Part shown: in pieces, positions 1-7,552 of the stretch
Layout of the letters: each line of letters opens with the position of its first letter
Numbering within the stretch: the first letter of the stretch is position 1
Assembly: GCF_036959255.1 (NCBI RefSeq)
Contig: NZ_JAWMTI010000001.1
Span: 434,001 to 498,000 of the forward strand
Direction of reading: 5' to 3'
Source: Olivibacter sp036959255
GTDB lineage: Bacteria > Bacteroidota > Bacteroidia > Sphingobacteriales > Sphingobacteriaceae
Length of the DNA: 64,000 nucleotides
Program-made: the position numbers and the translations under genes
Notes under the pieces: generated by a model
Seen by the model: the letters and a program-made list of their open reading frames with translations, nothing else
What the model was told of the DNA's origin: nothing
Databases searched by the model: none

Positions 1-1
1 G

Positions 2-784
2 GAAGAACTTAAACGTCAAGACCTTCTTGAAAACACCTATATCATTTTTATGAGTGATAACGGGAGCCCTTTCCCGCGTAACAAAGTGAGATTATACGAC
101 AGTGGTATAAAATGTCCCTTTATTATGGTTGGCCCTGGTATAGCGGGCACGCAGACCAATTCCTTGTTTAGTGCTATTGACATCGCTCCTACCATATTGG
201 ACATAGCGGGAGCCACTGTAACAGATAAGCGAATTCAGGGGAAAAGCTTTTTAAAGGTATTGCAAGGCCATAAGCACAGGACACGTGACTTCGTTTTTGC
301 CGAACATAACTGGCACGTGTTTCAGGGTTATGAACGCATGGTTCGCTATAAAGATTGGGTATACATCCGGAATGGATTCCCTGAAAGACAGAACCTCGCC
401 GGTGAATCAACGAAGATGTTTCCGGCAGGCAAAGAACTTTGGGAAGCGTATGCGAAAGGCGCGACCAACGCAGCGCAGGAAGATGTTTTCCTGAAGCCGC
501 GAAAGGCAGAAGAACTCTATAATGTATCCGAAGATACCTTTCAGTTTAGCAATGTAGCGGATGTGAGCGGTAATCAGAAGATGCTAGCTTACCTGCGCAA
601 GATGCTTGATACATGGATCGTTGAAACAGGGGATTCGAAACCTCAAAACCCTACAACGGATCGGGATGATGTGGAAGGAAAACGACTTCCTGGAACATGG
701 AAAAAAAGAGAGAAGCCAGGTGCGCGAAACAAAGCTGATAGCATCAACCAACCCGGCCCTGTACTGGAAAAGGAGCTACAATAG
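2..784 (+). CDS. Sulfatase, C-terminal part (5' end outside window)
   Basis: The reading frame is open from base 2, so this is the end of a longer gene; the ATG at 50 is internal. The sequence after YIIFMSDNGSP is the C-terminal half of a type I sulfatase: SDNG carries metal and substrate residues, followed by the VRLYDSGIKCPFIMVGPGI segment and the DIAPTILDIAG segment typical of the family. The cysteine that becomes formylglycine lies upstream and is not visible. Family members remove sulfate esters from glycans in the periplasm or at the surface. Two GH105 hydrolases follow on the same strand, which suggests shared work on a sulfated, uronate-containing polymer. The C-terminal tail (last 50 residues) is lysine-rich and low in complexity. 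Family assignment is firm; the substrate is unknown. Confidence 0.88.
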   Translation, partial: EELKRQDLLENTYIIFMSDNGSPFPRNKVRLYDSGIKCPFIMVGPGIAGTQTNSLFSAIDIAPTILDIAGATVTDKRIQGKSFLKVLQGHKHRTRDFVFAEHNWHVFQGYERMVRYKDWVYIRNGFPERQNLAGESTKMFPAGKELWEAYAKGATNAAQEDVFLKPRKAEELYNVSEDTFQFSNVADVSGNQKMLAYLRKMLDTWIVETGDSKPQNPTTDRDDVEGKRLPGTWKKREKPGARNKADSINQPGPVLEKELQ

Positions 785-850
785 GTAAACGATCAAAATC
801 AGTATTATGCCTTTAAAAAAATCTTTAACTTTCTTATAAAAAATCCTTAA

Positions 851-1963
851 ATGAAGTATTTTAAAAAATCATTTTTATTGTTATTAACAATAAGTTCTTT
901 TCAAACTTTATTTGCCCAGGAAAAATTGTTGACTGACTTTCCAAAGGGGGATACACCTCAAGAGGTTGGAAAACGTTTAGCCTATCATTTTATAGACGGT
1001 AGGCATGACCTTTATGCAGGGCGATTTATCCATTATGCAGAGGTATGTACCTGGAATGGCGCTTTGGACTATGCTGTAAAAACTAATGACCAGAAGCTTA
1101 TTAAGCTCCTGCAGGAGAAATTTGAACCCTTTTTTACGACTGAAAAAGTATTACTGCCCCCCATGAACCATGTGGATTATAATATGTTTGGCAGTCTCGC
1201 ACTCAAGCTTTATCAAATAACAAAAGAAGAACGTTATAAGACCTTAGGATTGGCCTATGCCGATACACAATGGGATGTGCCGACAAATGCCAAAGCAGAA
1301 GAAAATGCATGGGCAGACAAAGGGTATTCGTGGCAGACGCGTCTGTGGATTGATGATATGTACATGATTACGGTTGTACAAAGTGAAGCGTATAAAGTGA
1401 CCGGCGATCGCAAATACTTGGATCGAGCGGCAAAGGAAATGGTCCTTTACTTAAATGAGTTGCAGCGTCCTAATGGCCTTTTCTACCATGCTCCTGACGT
1501 TCCTTATTATTGGGCAAGAGGTGCCGGATGGATGGCCGTTGGAATGCCTAACCTGCTGCGTTTACTACCCGCAGACCATCCAGATCGATCGCGTATTATG
1601 GAAGGCTATTTGGCGATGATGAAGAGTTTGAAAAGTTATCAGGGGGAACAGGGTATGTGGAACCAGCTCATTGATGAACCGGATTTTTGGCCGGAAACAT
1701 CTGGAACGGGAATGTTTGCTTACGCCTTTATTGTTGGTGTGAAGGAAGGATGGCTGGATGCGACAAGCTACGCCCCTGCGGCACGCAAGGCATGGCTGAC
1801 GATGGTTCCCTACATTGACCAACGCAACAATGTAACCGAGGTTTGTGTTGGTACGGGTAAGAAGAATGACAAGCAGTATTATTATGACCGTCCGCGAAAT
1901 GCGGGGGATCTTCACGGACAAGCGCCTTACCTTTGGTGTGCGACCGAACTTTTGGGAGAATAG
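851..1963 (+). CDS. GH105 (GH88/105-type) unsaturated glucuronyl/galacturonyl hydrolase, copy 1
   Basis: A 370-residue protein with a signal peptide (about residues 1-22, ending TLFAQ). The rest is an alpha/alpha-barrel typical of YteR-like enzymes, about the usual length. The motif WIDDMYM at 166-172 holds the Asp that is catalytic in this family, and NGLFYHAPD plus the WARGAGWMAVG segment line the active site. Known members hydrate the unsaturated uronic acid left by polysaccharide lyases on rhamnogalacturonan or related oligomers and release it. The gene lies 66 bp after the sulfatase and 164 bp before a close paralogue, so the three probably form one unit. I see no TAnnTTTG promoter just upstream, which fits co-transcription with the sulfatase. 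Substrate is inferred only from the family. Confidence 0.9.
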   Translation: MKYFKKSFLLLLTISSFQTLFAQEKLLTDFPKGDTPQEVGKRLAYHFIDGRHDLYAGRFIHYAEVCTWNGALDYAVKTNDQKLIKLLQEKFEPFFTTEKVLLPPMNHVDYNMFGSLALKLYQITKEERYKTLGLAYADTQWDVPTNAKAEENAWADKGYSWQTRLWIDDMYMITVVQSEAYKVTGDRKYLDRAAKEMVLYLNELQRPNGLFYHAPDVPYYWARGAGWMAVGMPNLLRLLPADHPDRSRIMEGYLAMMKSLKSYQGEQGMWNQLIDEPDFWPETSGTGMFAYAFIVGVKEGWLDATSYAPAARKAWLTMVPYIDQRNNVTEVCVGTGKKNDKQYYYDRPRNAGDLHGQAPYLWCATELLGE

Positions 1964-2127
1964 TTCGAGTGGCGAATTAGCTCCAGAAAGGCAGTATGGC
2001 CAGCAACGATATATTGTGTGTTGTGGTAACATGCAAAAGTAAACTGAGTTGAATACAGGATACCGCTTACCGGCTTGTAAGGATGAAAAATAAAAATTCT
2101 ACTATTTAAATATAAAAATTAATTATT

Positions 2128-3243
2128 ATGCGTAAAAAGCTGTTTTTATTGACATTAACGATATGCGCTTTTCAATTTTCGTTTGCCCAAAAAAATCTTC
2201 TCATCGACTTCCCAAAAGGATATACACCCGAAGAGGTAGGTAAGCGCTTAGCGTACCGATTTTTGGAAGGAAAGCACATGCTTCATGGCGGGAAATGGAT
2301 CAGCTATCCAGAAACCTTTAATTGGAATGGTGCTCTCCAATTTGCATCGATGACAAAGGATAATGAACTTATTAAGCGTTTACAAAATCGGTTTGAACCT
2401 CTATTCTCAAGTGAAAAGGAACTACTTCCCATCAAGAATCATGTGGACCTGAATATGTTCGGAAGTTTACCGCTAACACTGTTTCAAATAACGAAGGAGG
2501 AAAGATACAATGCATTAGGTATGCCTTACGCAGACACGCAATGGGAAGTTCCTGATGAGGCAAAGCCGGATCAAAAGGAGTGGGCAGAAAAAGGCTATTC
2601 TTGGCAAACACGGCTATGGATTGACGACATGTATATGATTACAATCGTACAAACACAGGCTTACAGGGTTACTGGAGATTTGAAATATCTTGATCGAGCT
2701 GCCAAAGAAATGGTCCTTTATTTGAATGAATTGCAGCGTCCGAATGGTCTTTTCTATCATGCACCTGATGTTCCTTTTTATTGGGGGCGCGGCAATGGAT
2801 GGATGGCCGCGGGTATGACGGAATTATTACGCTGCTTACCCACAGACCATAAGGATCGACCTCGTATTCTACAAGGCTACCACACCATGATGAAAAGCTT
2901 AAAGGATTATCAAATGGCAAGTGGGATGTGGAATCAATTAATTGATGAGAAAGACTGTTGGGCGGAGACTTCAGGATCAGCAATGTTTACTTATGCATTT
3001 ATTACGGGCGTTAAACATGGATGGTTGGATGCGAAAACATATGGCCCTGCGGCTCGAAAAGCTTGGATGGCCCTCGTATCTTATATCAATGAGAAAGGTG
3101 ATGTAACGGAAGTTTGCGTCGGAACGAATAAAAAGAACGATAAGCAGTATTATTATGATCGTCCCCGTCATGTGGGAGACTATCACGGACAAGCACCTTA
3201 TCTTTGGTGTACTTTTGCCTTGTTGGAAAAAAGTACTAACTAA
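2128..3243 (+). CDS. GH105 unsaturated uronyl hydrolase, copy 2 (tandem paralogue)
   Basis: A 371-residue secreted protein with a signal peptide (residues 1-20, ending FSFAQ), the same fold and the same WIDDMYM motif (164-170) as the preceding gene. The two proteins are closely similar along their whole length; a stretch of about 30 residues around YLDRAAKEMVLYLNELQ is identical, yet the codons there differ at many third positions. This looks like an old duplication kept by selection rather than a recent copy. Differences cluster near the N-terminal third (YAGRFIHYAE versus HGGKWISYPE), which could change the sugar accepted next to the unsaturated uronate. The gene ends just before the convergent 3' end of the AraC remnant, with a 4-bp overlap. 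Confidence 0.9.
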   Translation: MRKKLFLLTLTICAFQFSFAQKNLLIDFPKGYTPEEVGKRLAYRFLEGKHMLHGGKWISYPETFNWNGALQFASMTKDNELIKRLQNRFEPLFSSEKELLPIKNHVDLNMFGSLPLTLFQITKEERYNALGMPYADTQWEVPDEAKPDQKEWAEKGYSWQTRLWIDDMYMITIVQTQAYRVTGDLKYLDRAAKEMVLYLNELQRPNGLFYHAPDVPFYWGRGNGWMAAGMTELLRCLPTDHKDRPRILQGYHTMMKSLKDYQMASGMWNQLIDEKDCWAETSGSAMFTYAFITGVKHGWLDAKTYGPAARKAWMALVSYINEKGDVTEVCVGTNKKNDKQYYYDRPRHVGDYHGQAPYLWCTFALLEKSTN

Positions 3244-4051
3244 ATCAAGTACGCGGAAGGTGCTCTCCCAAATTTTTTCTTAAAAGCATGGGAGAAATGT
3301 GAGAGACTTTCAAATCCGAGATCGAGATAAATGGCAGATGGTTTCTTCTTCTTTTTTTCTAAAAGACGTCGAGCCTCTGTCAATCTCCTTTCTTGTAACC
3401 AATGACGTGGCGGCATGCCAAATATTTTTTGAAAATCACGCTTGAACCCGGCAAGACTTCTCCCGGTAAGTCGCGCAAATTTCGCTATCGGAACATTGTA
3501 ATGAAAATTGCACTGCATGAATTTTTCCAGATCAATCTTATAGGGTTCGGAAAAATCGAATAGAAATCCCTGGAGATGGGGCATGGCATTAAGAAGCAAA
3601 TATACAGCCTCTTTTACTTTCAATCGGCCCAAGGTATTGATTATTTTTTCTTCTGGATAACGAGTATAGGGTATGATGGATTGAAAAAAAGCTCGTAAAA
3701 AATCATCTTCAGGAATCAGTAGATTAGGAGGTCCCGTGTATTTTTCCGCGATCTCAATCTGTTCCTCAAGCGCAATCTGCCGAAGCAAGTCTTCCCTAAG
3801 ACTTATAACAATGGTTTGATAGCCCTCCCCCTCCAAGGGTGTCTTGGTAATTTCCCCTAATTGATTTTTTGCATTAGCAGCATCTGACCACGGTTCATGG
3901 AGATCTTTTGACTGGCGGTTTCCAACGTAAAATGGCCTGAAACCTGTAATACTAATGTGTTATGGCCCAGAACGGCCCCCTTTTCCTTTTTTAGGCTTGT
4001 CAGATAGGAAAAAAAGATTACTCTTGGGATTATTTCAGTTGGATTTGTCAT
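3240..4051 (-). pseudogene. AraC-family regulator split by a frameshift at an A6 run
   Basis: Two minus-strand frames together make one AraC-type protein. The N-terminal part (4051 to 3857, 64 residues, ATG start) begins a cupin-like sensing region and stops right after MLLMQKIN. The C-terminal part (open to 3240) carries the double helix-turn-helix, with the LTGRSLAGFKRDFQKIFG and LGFESLSHFSHAFKKKFG segments. It has no good start codon: the first usable one is a TTG at 3836 inside the expected sequence. Adding one A to the run of six A on the coding strand (3866-3871 on the plus strand as T6) joins the frames as MQKNQLGEITK, matching the usual layout of this family (xLIRKNQLxxxxK). So this is a one-base deletion, a sequencing error, or a slippery site. 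It would have been a regulator near the GH105 genes. Confidence 0.8.
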
Positions 4052-4091
4052 GACATAAAGATATAAAACAAGCTTGGCTTATTGCAAGTAC

Positions 4092-5063
4092 TTATCGCTG
4101 TAGATAGGTTCCTCCAAGTATCGCCCCTGATGAAAAATGCATATTGAGTATATTTTCCTCCGCGGCTGTGAAATGAATCTCCATAGCCTCGATATTTTCG
4201 GATAATCGTGATCTCCTACTCATACTTACCAAGGGCATAATATGATCACCTTGTGTGTTGACCCATGCAATTGCCAACTGTGTAGGTGTATATCCTTTTT
4301 CTGCTGCCATTTGCTTTAACAGTTCAACTTTTTCTAGATTCTTAATTAAGTTCTCTCCTTGAAACCGAGCGAAATGAAGATGATAGTCGTCAGCAGGGAG
4401 CGGTGCTTTCATTTCGCCTGTGAGCAAACCTTCAGCTGTATTCGCAAATGCCACCACGCCTACACCTAGCTCTTTTGCCACAGGAAGTAAATCATGTTCT
4501 ATTTGGCGATCGGCCAGCGAATAACCGATCTCCAAGGCAGTTACCGGATACACACTATTCGCTTTCCGTAGCTGATCGGCTGTTATTTCTGAAACACCTA
4601 AATAACGTACCTTCCCTTCTTGAATTAAGTCGGCAATGGTTCCAATCACATCTTCTATCGGAACACTGTTATCCATTCTACAGGGTTGATAGAGGTCGAT
4701 CGTCTCGACTCCTAACCTAACTAATGAATAATTGATGAAATTTTTGATCGCGATGGGGCGTAAATCTAATCCAATCCACTGCCCGCCATAAAAAATGGCA
4801 CCGAACTTAACACTTATAAAGGCATCTTCGCGACGTCCTTTAACGGCCTTTCCTACCAAAAGCTCGTTATGCCCACTTCCGTAGAAATCTCCTGTATTTA
4901 CAAAGTTAATGCCACTATCCAGGGCTTGCTGGATGGTAATAATACTTTCTTTTTCATCCTTCATCTCGCCTCCCCAAACGGACGACATACGCATACAACC
5001 TAATCCGAGTTTGGAAACAAGTGGTCCATTTTTGCCTAAGGCTATTTTCTTTATTGTTGTCAT
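4092..5063 (-). CDS. Aldo/keto reductase
   Basis: A 323-residue cytosolic enzyme of the aldo/keto reductase superfamily, full length. The N-terminus KIALGKNGPLVSKLGLGCMRMS is standard. The NTGDFYGSGHNELLVGKA segment holds the catalytic Asp and Tyr, and ISVKFG the Lys. The usual fourth position reads LYQPCRMD, as in the YakC-like branch whose members read LYxPARxD here, so it is not a defect. Members reduce aldehydes or ketones with NADPH; the substrate cannot be read from the sequence. It stands alone on the minus strand, divergent from the DUF2911 gene, with a possible promoter at 5089-5096. Confidence 0.88.
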   Translation of the reverse strand: MTTIKKIALGKNGPLVSKLGLGCMRMSSVWGGEMKDEKESIITIQQALDSGINFVNTGDFYGSGHNELLVGKAVKGRREDAFISVKFGAIFYGGQWIGLDLRPIAIKNFINYSLVRLGVETIDLYQPCRMDNSVPIEDVIGTIADLIQEGKVRYLGVSEITADQLRKANSVYPVTALEIGYSLADRQIEHDLLPVAKELGVGVVAFANTAEGLLTGEMKAPLPADDYHLHFARFQGENLIKNLEKVELLKQMAAEKGYTPTQLAIAWVNTQGDHIMPLVSMSRRSRLSENIEAMEIHFTAAEENILNMHFSSGAILGGTYLQR

Positions 5064-5088
5064 TGTTCTGTTCTATTGATTTACATAA

Positions 5089-5096
5089 CAAAGATC
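5089..5096 (-). promoter_or_regulatory. Possible -7 element of the aldo/keto reductase promoter
   Basis: On the minus strand the sequence reads GATCTTTG, one base away from the Bacteroidota -7 consensus TAnnTTTG, with TTG about 17 bp upstream. The same variant appears upstream of the alpha/beta hydrolase at 6583-6590. Confidence 0.35.
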
Positions 5097-5237
5097 AACG
5101 TTCCCATCCCCACCAAGCTTTTTCCTATGGCTCAATTTTGTTGCCTATATAGCTCAGTTTAATCTGTAACTGTACTATTAAGCGTTCTTTTTTAAATTTA
5201 TCTTATATTCGTAAGACACGGATTAATAAATCTTCTC

Positions 5238-5762
5238 ATGAAACCAATTACGCATATCCGTTATCCAAGGATAACGACTATCTTTTTCGTCCTGTTAATG
5301 ACTAGTTTTGCTTCTTGCGGCAAAAGCCCTCATAAAAGTGCTGTCGGTAAAATTGGGCAGGCAACTATATCCATCGATTACAGCAGTCCAAGTGTTAAGG
5401 GTAGAACCATTTGGGGAGCGCTAGTACCTTATGATAAAATCTGGCGGGCAGGCGCTAACGCAGCTACAGTCTTTGAAACAGATAAGGATCTAACCATAGA
5501 CGGAAAAAATCTTCCCGCAGGTCGTTATAGTCTTTTTGCCATCCCCGGAAAAACATCGTGGACTATGATCTTCAATTCGCAGACTGGACAATCGGGGATC
5601 AAACAAAATGGTGAAGCCAATTTGGATCGTTCACAAGATGTACTAACGATATCGGTCCAACCGATCAGCAATCCGATGATGGAAAATTTGACCTATGAGG
5701 TTAATGAGCAGGGCATCGCATTGGTCTGGGAAAAAGTACGGATACCTATAAATATAAAATAA
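5238..5762 (+). CDS. DUF2911 family lipoprotein
   Basis: A 174-residue protein with a hydrophobic N-terminus and a lipobox (MTSFASC, Cys about residue 28), so it is probably an exported lipoprotein. The rest is a full DUF2911 domain: KIGQATISIDYSSPSVKGR, then WGALVPYDKIWRAGANAA and LPAGRYSLFAIPG are hallmark blocks. DUF2911 proteins are widespread in Bacteroidota, and their biochemical role is not known to me. The gene stands alone between the divergent aldo/keto reductase and the Crp-like gene. A weak promoter-like TATATTCG lies about 25-35 bp upstream. Confidence 0.88.
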   Translation: MKPITHIRYPRITTIFFVLLMTSFASCGKSPHKSAVGKIGQATISIDYSSPSVKGRTIWGALVPYDKIWRAGANAATVFETDKDLTIDGKNLPAGRYSLFAIPGKTSWTMIFNSQTGQSGIKQNGEANLDRSQDVLTISVQPISNPMMENLTYEVNEQGIALVWEKVRIPINIK

Positions 5763-5824
5763 CGGGCCAAATAATTTTCGCGAATCCCCTTTTTTCGCTC
5801 GTGATCAAACCGATACACACTTTT

Positions 5825-5840
5825 CGTGACCACAATCACG
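5825..5840. promoter_or_regulatory. Crp/Fnr-type operator 1
   Basis: A perfect dyad CGTGA-N6-TCACG, close to the E. coli CRP consensus TGTGA-N6-TCACA. Its centre (5832.5) lies 29.5 bp before a -7 element at 5862-5869, which places it near -42 from the expected start, the class II activator position. The next gene is a Crp-like regulator. Confidence 0.7.
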
Positions 5841-5861
5841 TTTCTTAAAAAAGGGGGCATT

Positions 5862-5869
5862 TATATTTG
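5862..5869 (+). promoter_or_regulatory. -7 element (TATATTTG) of the Crp-like gene
   Basis: An exact match to TAnnTTTG. No clear TTG -33 element is present; the operator dyad covers that place instead, as expected for an activator-dependent promoter. Confidence 0.6.
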
Positions 5870-5881
5870 TACATACAACGC

Positions 5882-5919
5882 AGCCGTATTTTTTTTTACA
5901 TAGCGGAGTATATACGGCT
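5882..5919 (+). other. 5' leader hairpin of the Crp-like gene
   Basis: Arms AGCCGTAT (5882-5889) and ATACGGCT (5912-5919) pair perfectly over 8 bp with a 22-base loop, inside the predicted untranslated leader. Its role is unknown. Confidence 0.4.
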
Positions 5920-5945
5920 TTACAATATAAAACAGGATTTTATAT

Positions 5946-6554
5946 ATGAAACCCAATCATCACGACTGGTACCATCGTTTGCGAGCGAAATATTCGATTG
6001 TGACAGAGGAAGAATGGAAATTACTCGACAGCATGACAAAGGTAAAAGCCATCAAAAAAGGCGAAAGCTTTTTGCAGTACGGTAAGATTGCCCGATATGC
6101 GGCCTTTGTAATTTCGGGAAAGTTTGCATTCACAATTTTTGATGACGAAGGCAATGAGAAGATTTTACGGTTTGGTTTTGCTGATGATTTTTTGGCAAAC
6201 TGCGAAAGTTACTATCAAATGGCCCCCTCAGCGATCGCCATTACTGCCCTGGAAGATTCGATGATAAGAAGAATAAATATTAGGGAAGTACAACCCTTGT
6301 ATAATCTGCATATGAGTATTTCCAATGTCAATCTTCAAATTTATCAAGAAATCGCTGAACAAGATCTCGAACACCAATATATTTTGTCCCTAAAAAGTCC
6401 ATTAAAGCGTTACAAGTTTCTATTGGAAAACCGACCTGCCATTATTAAAAAAATTTCGCTCACCAATATTGCCAAATATCTCTACGTAAGTAGAGAAGCA
6501 CTGAGCAGAGCAAGATTAAATTTGCTCAGTAGATCGCAGCATTTTCGTGACTAA
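5946..6554 (+). CDS. Crp/Fnr-family transcription regulator
   Basis: A 202-residue regulator. Residues about 35-120 form the cyclic-nucleotide-binding-like beta-barrel (IKKGESFLQYGKIARYAAFVISG, then DDEGNEKILRFG). Residues about 165-192 are the helix-turn-helix, with the recognition helix VSREALSRAR. R183, E184 and R188 have the same spacing as the Arg-Glu-Arg that contact TGTGA in E. coli CRP, which fits the CGTGA-N6-TCAC dyads on both sides of the gene. I do not see the full phosphate-binding cassette of true cAMP-binding proteins, so the signal is unknown. Operator 1 suggests autoregulation; operator 2 overlaps the stop codon and faces the next gene. Confidence 0.88.
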   Translation: MKPNHHDWYHRLRAKYSIVTEEEWKLLDSMTKVKAIKKGESFLQYGKIARYAAFVISGKFAFTIFDDEGNEKILRFGFADDFLANCESYYQMAPSAIAITALEDSMIRRINIREVQPLYNLHMSISNVNLQIYQEIAEQDLEHQYILSLKSPLKRYKFLLENRPAIIKKISLTNIAKYLYVSREALSRARLNLLSRSQHFRD

Positions 6555-6561
6555 AATCACA
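6546..6561. promoter_or_regulatory. Crp/Fnr-type operator 2
   Basis: The dyad CGTGA-N6-TCACA overlaps the last codons of the Crp-like gene. Its centre (6553.5) lies 29.5 bp before the -7 variant at 6583-6590, exactly the spacing seen at operator 1. It is well placed to control the alpha/beta hydrolase. Confidence 0.65.
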
Positions 6562-6582
6562 GCGTCGCGATTGTCAGACAAC

Positions 6583-6590
6583 GATCTTTG
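6583..6590 (+). promoter_or_regulatory. Putative -7 element (GATCTTTG) of the hydrolase gene
   Basis: One change pattern from TAnnTTTG (GA for TA). It ends 10 bp before the ATG at 6600, so the transcript would have almost no leader. Confidence 0.45.
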
Positions 6591-6599
6591 TAAATAAAG

Positions 6600-7298
6600 A
6601 TGAAACAAAACCTAATTTTATTGCACGGATTATTTGGTGGTTTAAGTAACTGGGAAAATGTAATCCCTTATTACGAAAAGAAGTTTAATGTTCATGTTCC
6701 CATACTGCCTATTTACAATACACACGAGGAAAATATATTGGACCACCTCGTTAACTACCTGGAAGAATACATTAACGCAAAGAATCTAAAACGAATCATC
6801 TTGATCGGAAATTCACTGGGAGGTCACATTGCCATTTTATATGCCTATCAGAATGCCGATAAAGTAGAAAAATTAGTGCTAACAGGTAGTTCGGGACTCT
6901 ATGAAAACTACACGATCGGGAGTTATCCACGTCGACATGACTATTCTTATATTCGAGAACGGGTAGCTTATACTTTTTATGATCCCAAATGGGCAACAAG
7001 AGAATTGGTGGACGAGGTATTCGAAATTTTATCGGACAATAAAAGATGCTTGCAGATCATCAAAACGGCAAAAATTACCCAACGCAACTATGTGAGCAAT
7101 TTACTACCAAAAATAGCGATGCCTGTTCTTTTGATTTGGGGTAAGGATGATCGAATTACACCCCCAACTGTTGCAGAAGATTTTAGGGATATGCTCCCAA
7201 ATGCTCAACTTGTATATTTACCTGAATGTGGGCATGCGCCAATGATGGAAAAATCAAATGATTTCAACAATGCGCTTGATCAGTTTTTCTTCAATTGA
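6600..7298 (+). CDS. Alpha/beta hydrolase
   Basis: A 232-residue cytosolic alpha/beta-hydrolase of normal length. The oxyanion strand LILLHGLFGG comes straight after the start, so the ATG at 6600 must be right. The nucleophile elbow is GNSLGGH with Ser72; the acid is in WGKDDRITPP (Asp183/184) and the base is His212 in CGHAPMME. Members hydrolyse esters or C-C bonds of small molecules; the substrate is unknown. It lies 45 bp after the Crp-like gene with its own putative operator and promoter, which suggests it is a direct target of that regulator. Confidence 0.88.
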   Translation: MKQNLILLHGLFGGLSNWENVIPYYEKKFNVHVPILPIYNTHEENILDHLVNYLEEYINAKNLKRIILIGNSLGGHIAILYAYQNADKVEKLVLTGSSGLYENYTIGSYPRRHDYSYIRERVAYTFYDPKWATRELVDEVFEILSDNKRCLQIIKTAKITQRNYVSNLLPKIAMPVLLIWGKDDRITPPTVAEDFRDMLPNAQLVYLPECGHAPMMEKSNDFNNALDQFFFN

Positions 7299-7392
7299 AA
7301 TTAGCTCATCTGACTTTTTTCTCCTCTTCTACAAAAAACGGGATGTGAACGAATTCGAACAGTAAGTGTTCGTTTTCAAACGTATTTATAGG

Positions 7393-7414
7393 GATCAAAT
7401 GCGTTTATTTGATC
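7393..7414. terminator. Hairpin after the hydrolase gene
   Basis: Arms GATCAAAT and ATTTGATC pair over 8 bp around a 6-base loop, with a moderately T-rich tail (CTCCTTGTATCTTTTTC). It is a probable terminator for the hydrolase gene, though AT-rich. Confidence 0.45.
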
Positions 7415-7476
7415 TCCTTGTATCTTTTTCATATTGGCCGATTAATTGATACACTGCTCTAGTTATGGGAAGGCAA

Positions 7477-7507
7477 AACACCTCTTGTAATCAATTGATT
7501 AGGTGTT
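7477..7507. promoter_or_regulatory. Composite inverted repeat upstream of the permease gene
   Basis: AACACCT (7477-7483) and AGGTGTT (7501-7507) are inverted copies. Between them lies the perfect 12-bp palindrome AATCAATTGATT (7489-7500). This nested symmetry 46 bp before the permease start looks like an operator. Confidence 0.4.
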
Positions 7508-7552
7508 GCATACACTTTGCATCTTTTACAGGAAGATACCAAATGAAGAATT

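Noticed and set aside
1565..2032. 155-residue minus-strand frame inside GH105 copy 1
   Set aside because: It is the antisense shadow of a well-supported enzyme gene.
3857..3880. Programmed -1 frameshift in the AraC gene
   Set aside because: The run CAAAAAATC is not a full X-XXY-YYZ heptamer and I see no stimulating structure; a deletion or read error is simpler.
5867..6085. 72-residue frame over the start of the Crp-like gene
   Set aside because: It overlaps the -7 element and the regulator in another frame and has no family features.
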